Source: Saccoglossus kowalevskii
Lineage: Eukaryota > Hemichordata > Enteropneusta > Harrimaniidae
Assembly (NCBI RefSeq): GCF_000003605.2
Contig: NW_003128863.1
Span: 279,327-318,411, forward strand
Direction of reading: 5' to 3'
DNA length: 39,085 nucleotides
Shown here one piece after another: positions 25,701 through 39,085 of this stretch. Each line of letters begins with the position of its first letter. The stretch's first letter is position 1. The position numbers and the translations under genes were made by a program. The notes beneath the pieces were generated by a model that saw only the letters and a list, made by a program, of their open reading frames with translations, was not told the origin of the DNA and did not search any database.

Positions 25701-28572
25701 TTTTTTTTTATTAAAAGAGAATAACATTTCTGTATTTACATAGAAATCACGTGAGTACTATGGTATGGATTGTTCGTCAATTTAGAATATTTGACCCAAG
25801 AACTGTACAGCTAAGTTAGTTTCAAGAAATACTTTGAGTTGGAGACCTAGTTTAAACAAAAAACAATAACAGCCTGAGAAGTGACGTATACTACACACTT
25901 GAGGGGTTCTATATTTCTATTTAAAGGGCGGTGGTCGTCGTGCCGCGTCCTGTTCGATAATGGACTCATAGCAACGTATACTGTGCGTGTAAAATACATT
26001 GTTTACATTTATTTAAATTCGAACACGTGCTGCGCTACGACCACCGTCCTTTAAAGACTCGCATTGCGTATAACACTAGAGAAATATGCCCTATTGCTAC
26101 ACTGTTTAATTTTGTATAAATTCAAACAGAAACGGATACGTCATAAGACAGCGTAATTTACAGAATATATTGGTTGAAACTAAGAACGAGCTGCGACGAT
26201 GGTGTCCTAACAAGACTCGGACAGCTCAGATAAGGTCGGTATGAATTACGTCATTTTAACTCTGCGATATAAACTTACTGACTGTGAAATTAAAAACAAA
26301 CAAATTATTTTCAATAGGAATTGATATTAAATATCGGCCCTTATGTAATATTGTGACGTAATATTGAGGTATCAAATAGGATACCTACACCTTACCCTAT
26401 CAGAGAACTAAATTCGAATAATTAGAGCAATATTTACGAGATAACGGGCTTGGGAAGATCATCGTCATTAGTTTCGAGATAGGAGTCACCTTCATATGAT
26501 GTCAAGTGTGTAAGTTATCTAACATCTTTTGTACTACTTTACTGGTATATATTACAATATCACTATTCATTTTTTACAGGGATCACCTTAATCGATTGAC
26601 TCAATCCAACCTTATTATTTCTCAAGGAAACACACCAACTGGGAGGAGGTACTACAATACTTTCTACACACAACCCGTACGAATTGACGAGGCTAAACGC
26701 AACTTGCTTCCTGTTGTAAGTATGTCTTTTTGGCATGACAGCACTATGTGATTCGACTACAGAAATCGGAGCAGAGGGATAGCTCAGCCTATTATTCCAG
26801 TTACATGCGTGTGAGGGTTTCGTACCCGTTGACATAGTTTGACAAGTTGCGATCCACACAAGGATGTGGTTTTCCCCAATGCTCATTTTTTTGGCAAGAA
26901 TCCGTTACCATGACAATCTATCCACATTAATCTAAAAAAATGGTTTTCATACAGTTTACTGTACAGTTTTTTAATGTCCAGTGTCACAGTGAATGGTTAT
27001 AATGTGATACAATGTCTCCCTTTCTCAGACCGTATGCAGAAAGGAGTCCCATCGTTGCAGGCATTGTCGGCGAGGTCCGGCAAATGCAACAACTATATGA
27101 CTTCATTTGCCAACCGCACTTTTAAAACGTCGCTGCAACATTTTCCAACAAATGTATTGTGGGTTCTATGAGTCCTGGGATGGGAATTCCCTAGAAAGCC
27201 GGTGGGCCTGTGCCACCAAAAATCTCGTATCTCTGCAACTTTTCATCTAGCCACAATTAAAACCGATTAAAGTATTTTGCAATTGAGTACACTGCGTTCA
27301 TATGAAATATATCTAATCCGACTGCCAGTATCCTATGTTTATCGACTCTAGATGGCGCCCTTCTCCGAAAAATCGTTATATATATCCTGTGCCGTGATTG
27401 GAAATGGTGGAATCTTGAAGCATAGTGGATGCGGCAAAGAGATCGACAGGTTCGAGTTTATATTGAGGTGAGAGCGACAGTAGATCAAGCCATCATATCA
27501 TCGCCTGCATTAAATGTGCATTTCGATTATGAATAATTTACTGGTCATTCGATTCATTTAAGCAGGTCAAATCTACCGGTGATTGGTGCATTCACACATG
27601 ACGTAGGAAGTAAAACCAATTTAACCAGTTTGAATCCCAGTGTCATAAAAAACAGGTAAGTCACATGTTACGTGTTTAATTTCAACATATTTATTAACAA
27701 GAAGTGAGAAACACGGAGCTGTGAGAATGACAGAGTGCATTGTATTATGAATAAAGTACCGTAGTGACGGACCATCACCGAGTCGCCTTGATGGCCAAGT
27801 TGATGCCAGCCAAATCCGTTTCCGGCCAGGGCTACCCTTGGACGAAAAAGGAGGTCGACGTAGACTACATTAACAGCGACGCAGTCCATTCCGTCTTATT
27901 CAATGATGTATTTACACGTATTGTACGTTTCATAAGACCCATGGGGAACACGATGCGGTGCGACGACTGTTGCTTTTCAAACAAATCGTTCAATTTGTTT
28001 TCAGGTTTCATTATCTGAACTCGTCAGAAATGACCAGCATGTTCCTAAATGCGTTGGACGAGTACAGTGGATATCTGTTGTGGATACATAACAGTAGAAT
28101 CGTGGACACGAGTATGGCGTTCAGGATTGCGCAGCTGGTAAAAGAAAACACTACACTGCAGATTTTACTAACCAACGCTGAATTTTTAGGAAATATCGAG
28201 TATTGGTGGAAGTCCGGCAAAACTTTATCAACTGGTATTTATTTTAAATAGTATTGCTGAATGTCTCGGTTTTTGACAACAAAAAAGGGAAAATACAGGG
28301 GTATTTGTACTTCCGTAATCTGTCTATCATTCTTTTCCGTAGGAATGCTATTAACTAGTATAGGACTAATGCTATGCGAGGAGGTTCACCTTTACGGATT
28401 CTGGCCGTTTTCAATAAACTCTGAAGGAATGTCCTTACCCATGCATTACACTGAAGACTTGAACTGGTCCACCTACCATCAAAGTCATGACTATCCGACA
28501 GAATTTAAAATACTCACGCAGCTTCACTTGGAAGGTGTACTACACATGCACGTGGACGAGCCGTGTTCTTAA
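22759..28572 (+). CDS. Gene 3: alpha-2,8-sialyltransferase (ST8Sia)-like, 413 aa
   Basis: Eight exons: 22759-22931, 24895-25056, 26130-26234, 26580-26715, 27352-27467, 27566-27655, 28005-28234, 28343-28572. Phases are 2,2,2,0,2,2,1. Exon 1 is only 57 codons and was placed by its ATG, its membrane segment (about 16-35) ending TYAH, and its AC|GTAAGT donor, all like gene 2. The donor at 26235 (GTCGGT) is weak; phase conservation decides it. Stem about 38-192, with sequons in exons 1-3. Sialylmotif L starts at Cys205 ([20 protein letters not shown]), second Cys 219. Motif S has Cys349 and LYGFWPF (354-360); motif III HYTED (372-376); motif VS HDYPTEF with His386 and Glu391; C-terminal Cys412. 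All residues expected for an active GT29 enzyme of this family are present. It converges on gene 4, its closest relative here by motif L. Acceptor substrate unknown. Confidence 0.92.
25508..25562. mobile_element. Half copy of the TTAA-family element in intron 2 of gene 3
   Basis: GAGGCGGTGGTTGTCGCGCA followed by GCACGTGTTTGAATTTCATG matches the left end of the 31818 copy. No right end was found nearby, so it is a fragment. Confidence 0.55.
25925..26050. mobile_element. TTAA-flanked miniature inverted-repeat element (126 bp), best-preserved copy
   Basis: Perfect TTAA on both sides (25921-25924 and 26051-26054). The left end AGGGCGGTGGTCGTCGTGCC pairs with AGGACGGTGGTCGTAGCGCA read on the complement of the right end. 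TTAA target sites with short internally deleted elements are characteristic of piggyBac-type transposition (inference; there is no transposase here). It lies in intron 2 of gene 3, 79 bp before the exon at 26130. Confidence 0.85.
26776..26828 (+). repeat. Possible tRNA-derived SINE remnant in intron 4 of gene 3
   Basis: GGGATAGCTCAGCC resembles a Pol III A box and GGGTTTCGTACCC, about 30 bp on, a B box. The cloverleaf does not fold convincingly and there is no clear tail, so it is not called a tRNA gene. Confidence 0.3.
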
Positions 28573-28903
28573 TAACTCCCAACTATTACAAGATTGCATA
28601 TGATTTTAATCTCTGTAACTGTACATTTATATCTACATATATATTCCAACGTCGTTGAAAAGCGGCACACCATGACCATACTGCGGCCATGGTCGCCGTT
28701 GTATAACATATCAAAACGCTCAGATAAAACAAGCTGTAATACAAGTGTATACAATTCGTAGCGAGAGCGCCCTCTGTTGATGATTTGGTACATGGCTGCG
28801 ACAAAGGCAATGCATCAGAAGTGTGCAGAAATGTACGTTTGTCAGACAGTTTTCAGTGCACAGAATGTAATAATTTATTCACAATTGTACATCCTTTGTT
28901 TTG

Positions 28904-28909
28904 AATAAA
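28904..28909 (+). promoter_or_regulatory. Candidate poly(A) signal of gene 3
   Basis: AATAAA, followed at once by ATAAAATAT, about 330 bp after the gene 3 stop codon. It is a plausible first strong signal; transcript ends were not observed. Confidence 0.4.
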
Positions 28910-29983
28910 ATAAAATATATGTTCGTACACGCATGTATCAACACTGCCCAATGTGGTGTATTGGAAAATGTCCTCACAAATAGCAATGTTTTTGTACATC
29001 GCGCACGTTGGGTCGAAATGTTCTAGGCAACACAGTGTCTATGGCAATTTGAAAACAAAAAATCTTGATATAATTTTCAATGGTTTCGATTATTTTTAAG
29101 TAACTCAATACACATCTTCCATTTTTTCCTACGTGAAATACAGAAAATAACTTCTTATACATCTGTGGGCGAGTGCGATAACAAACGAATACGACAATTA
29201 CTATATTTACAACACATCGTAACTCATATACATTTATTAGATCACATTTTGGTTTATACTTTTACTAGACTGTGATGCACTTGATTAAAAATACCACTTG
29301 ACATCTTAGAAAAAAGACAATTGTTAGGATTTCAGCAACAGCAACAACAACATCAATATACTATTTTTTAAAAGTATAAATAACATATTTATCACGAGAC
29401 ACTGGATTTGCCCCAGAATCTAAGAAATAAGGATTAGTAGGGTAGTTTAAGTTCAATTTCAAGTGTACCTGCCACACTTTATGGTGGAAACAATTGCGGT
29501 GACTACAATCTGTATATGAAAAACAAAAAAAAACATCTCTTAACTTCTTAACTAAACAATTCGGTGAAAAATATCTTGTATATTGTTAATATGTATGGTC
29601 TTTATCGTATGATATAAAATTCACGGACAGGATATTACGGTTATGCACCAACAGCAGGTATATTATTGAGTAGCGTTTAGTTTAGTTTTTTTAATTCAAC
29701 TACACCCTTTCAAAACCATCGACGACTTGATTGCCCGGTTTTCTAGTCTTGTAAGTAATGCTGGGGACAATTATATATGCGACTGAGTCAAAGTAATCTT
29801 CGTTCGGTATCATTGCTTCTTATACGGAACAACCGTGACGATACCTGTTGACCCAGTTAGAGGTTATCACTGTTCGCGATAATTCATTGCTGACGTGACG
29901 ATGGTCCAGCCCACAACCTTGGACTCACTAGGAAACGTCAATGTGTAGAACCATTATGTCTAGGGTGAACGTCAAATGGTTAA

Positions 29984-30195
29984 AGCGCGGCGGTCGTCGC
30001 GCTGCGCATGTTCGACATTTGTGTTGATAAACATTGATTTTCTCACAATCCAATGTGCTCTTCAAATGGTAATCACAAGTATGAGGTTTGACCTGGGCGC
30101 GACTTGCACTGAATACTACCGGCTACTCCTTCGATACCGTCCAATCACCTAAAATGACCAAATGCGCATGCGTGGCACCGACGACTACTGCGCTT
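29984..30195. mobile_element. TTAA-flanked miniature inverted-repeat element (212 bp)
   Basis: Perfect TTAA at 29980-29983 and 30196-30199. The left end AGCGCGGCGGTCGTCGCGCT pairs with AGCGCAGTAGTCGTCGGTGC on the complement of the right end. It is a subfamily variant with GCGC in place of GGGC at the tip. Located between the convergent genes 3 and 4. Confidence 0.8.
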
Positions 30196-30386
30196 TAAAG
30201 CACATCGAGGGGTTTACCTGTTGCAAGCAGTCCAGCGACGCAGCATTTTCACGGCAGTACTAGGAATCGTGGTTAAGCGATATACCATTATTCAGCTCCT
30301 ATAACATCCTGTTTCGATTATGCTTTTATCAGATCGAATATTTACGTTGCAAATTACATATTTATATACCCCGGCATTACTCGTTC

Positions 30387-36263
<5,877 letters not shown>

Positions 36264-39085
36264 TCTCAGGTGTCAGAACAGCGCTTGTCTGGTGGGTCCG
36301 CTCACTGCTATTCAGATGAACAGCATTGCCAACGCCTCCGAAATTAGTTTTGGAACATCACTGAGAATAAAATCCACGGTTTTTCGCTGCACGCGTGCGT
36401 TTGATTTAAATACAACAGGTGGGCTACTTTTAGTGAGAAGATATTAATACCATGCCGTGGGCGCAGTGACGTCAGCTAAGCTTCAGAATGATTTCTGCTG
36501 TTGATATATATCAGTGCAGTGGAAAGGGATGACAAAATCAGGGGTTGGGGCTTTGGACCTGAGTCGACAATGGACAGACATGATTAGGAAGGTCATTGAC
36601 AAAATGACTGACTGATGATGAATATCATACAATAACATCGACAGATTCGAATAAAATGGCCGTTGGCGTAATTATTACACAGAGGGAAATTCTCCGAACA
36701 TTTGAGATATCGCATTTAGGGTTTAAATTGAAAGGTTTTTTTGACCGAGGTTGTAGAAATAATAAACAAGACATCGCGCGCATTTAAGTATTTTCACATG
36801 TTTTCCAAGTGAATGCCCCTAACCCTGTGAATTTCAGAATGAATTACATGCAAGCTCGTTATTTTGAGAACGTATTTAATCTGTTAGAGATTAGCCTCGT
36901 TCGCACGTAGGCGGTGGTGAATCCGCATGGTTCCAGGGGTATCACTGTACCGAACACACCACAATGGCATAGCGAGTGTGTAACTTGCCTCTATTAATCG
37001 CACCGTATTGGTGAAGATATAAACAGTAATTTCCTACCCAGGTGACTTGTCACTATATATTTGTATTTAGTGTGCAATACTGATTGAAGATATATGAAAT
37101 GTTATTACCAGTAAAGGACTTTTTTGCTATATAACATGAACGCTGAAGACAGTACAGAACCCATCGACCTCCGCTACGCGTCGCTCGATACGACGCCGTA
37201 CTGCCTTCATGCATACTTTGCGGCAGTCTCGTGGTAACCTCATAGTGTCAGTATTTGCTGTTCATATCACGAGTAGATACTTGGTGACTAATTTCTATAT
37301 AACTGTGGCTTGTATAATTTAAAAACAAAGCATCATACAATCACAATATTGTATTCACTGGTATACTGGTACTGGTTCACTGGTAAAAACCACAGGGTAG
37401 CGTACTTATAAGATCTTTGGGAATAGTTTGCCAACTCAAGCATAATATAGATCACTTTCTCCCCAAAAACATTATTCTGTAACATAAAAAAATTATATAA
37501 AAATATATTCAATCAAATTAACAAGGAAAACTACCAAAATCGAAGGAAGTTACACAAAATATTATTTGGCCGGCAACCGTCAGTTTAAAACAACATTGAA
37601 CTGTTTTAAAAATTGCATTGTCATCATTAAAATGTTATAAATGTAACACATAAACCATTAATGTGAAATTATTTATTTAAAGGAGAGGCTCATGTTTATT
37701 AAAGGTTATACGGCATTTTTCACTGCAATGGTTACATTAATTCTAGAGGGTTTTATGCACGACTTGAGGCGAAAAAGAGTTTCACGCACTGTGCGGCCTA
37801 TCTCACAGATTAGAATTATAGAGCTTCAAATAAACAAGTTATAACGATGTCTCACACAAAAATAGAATGTCGTGACTTATTTATTGATCCATTCATTTAT
37901 TTAATCACTTGAAGAATGATCAACGGATCAGGTACCCGATTACAAGCTCTAAAATATACAGAAAATACATTAATTAAATATACAGGGCAAATATAATAAG
38001 ACAAACAATAACACTGTAGAACTTGTCGGGATTGAGCCTAACAAATTATTCAAACCTTTAATGCATCGTACATTTGTATTGAGTATTTAAAAATGTTGGT
38101 GCGGCTCCGTTTAATCTAAGGTACTTGAGATCGCGTACCATTATGAGTGTTTGTATACAACCAGAACTGTTATAAAGAGAATTATTTATATAAAACATTC
38201 ATAGTATCAAGATAAGATGGCCTCAACTAGAGTTCAGGAAGTTTGAACAATTCATAGAGGTCGTGATAATTTTCACTCTCACACGGAAGTATAGACTTGG
38301 AGGATACAACTTCGACACACTCACGCTGAACCCCATCCACAAGTGTCACCAATCTGATGTGGTACCCGCATACACGTATGACATGACAATTGCATTCAAT
38401 TGTCTATGTCAATACGTGTTAACTTTCCCATGCTTATTACTTTAATGTTCACATTTTTCTTCTACTCGCATTGACTGTCTTTTATATCACTGACTCATTC
38501 TGCTATATAGGTCAGCCATAAAACATTAATTATTGTGAATGCTCCAAGATTTTGCGAATTTTTCTTGTTGAGCACAGTGATTTCTGTATAATTATGCACC
38601 CGATTGTAACAAAATTTAATTTGACATGCTCCGTTTTGTTTTGCGGTGAACATCTCGTTGAGCACATTATATGATGTTCATTGTGTGTGTATTTATGTTT
38701 GGCACCGACACATCCAGTTATTTTATTGTCCAATAAGTCGAGTTTTTATGTTTTTATATTACTTTACTATTTTATTTGTGATTGTTTTCTTTACGTAAAT
38801 GTTAGCCATATATGTACTTTAAGGATTCTTGTTTTGAACATGCAAAAACCAGTTGCCATGGTATTTTACAACCAATAGACAACACGAACCGAATGAAGTG
38901 AATTTTAAATCCTAGGCTAAATTTGTTTGAAATTTGAGAAATATCGTTATTTTAAATTTTATTTTATGGCAACAAATACTGAATAATACAAATGCCACGT
39001 CGAATTCAGACTAGGCCATCGTTGCTCAGAGGCATATCTCAGAGATTTGTAACTACTGTTTGTTTGCTACGGAAGTGAGTCACAT
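36264..39085. other. Region upstream of gene 4
   Basis: Should contain the promoter and 5' UTR of gene 4, read leftwards. Bases 36264-36420 are richer in GC than the rest and may be transcribed 5' UTR. Beyond that it is AT-rich with no recognised exon, element or RNA gene up to the window edge. Confidence 0.45.

Larger units (their letters stand above)
28573..30386. other. Convergent intergenic region between genes 3 and 4
   Basis: Holds the 3' UTRs of both genes. It is AT-rich, with no recognised gene. One TTAA-family element (29984-30195) sits nearer to gene 4. Confidence 0.6.

Overview
The window is eukaryotic genomic DNA: AT-rich, intron-rich, with microsatellites and several families of short inverted-repeat elements. 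It holds four copies of one multi-exon gene. All four encode alpha-2,8-sialyltransferase (ST8Sia, CAZy GT29) type II membrane proteins. The family and the intron-rich architecture suggest a non-vertebrate deuterostome (amphioxus, hemichordate or echinoderm), but the sequence alone does not let me choose among them.

Layout. Gene 1 (+) runs from 2058 to 7723; its first, membrane-anchor exon is not identified and probably lies to the left. Gene 2 (+) runs from 13888 to 19370, gene 3 (+) from 22759 to 28572, and gene 4 (-) from 36263 down to 30387. Genes 1-3 are head-to-tail; gene 4 is inverted and converges on gene 3. Genes 2-4 each have eight coding exons with the same intron phases (2,2,2,0,2,2,1) and give predicted proteins of 407, 413 and 410 aa. 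The catalytic exons are nearly fixed in length (136, 116, 90 and 230 nt in most copies). The stem exons vary in length and sequence. The small first exons of genes 3 and 4 and the stem exons of all copies had to be found by splice phase and by comparison between copies.

The spaces between genes, and many introns, hold non-autonomous transposable elements. One family is flanked by TTAA, as expected of piggyBac-type insertion, and has at least seven full or partial copies. A second family has two copies of about 150 bp. A single 211 bp inverted-repeat element lies downstream of gene 2. A diverged direct duplication of about 250 bp lies upstream of gene 2. I saw no tRNA, rRNA, CRISPR or bacterial-type feature.

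How the genes probably work together: all four products should sit in the Golgi and add sialic acid in alpha-2,8 linkage to sialylated glycans, using CMP-sialic acid. They differ where specificity or activity could change. Gene 1 has Tyr instead of the invariant Cys of sialylmotif S and an extra Cys elsewhere. Gene 2 has the GNSG form of sialylmotif L and a strongly basic stem patch. Genes 3 and 4 look most alike. This suggests a lineage-specific tandem expansion with functional divergence.
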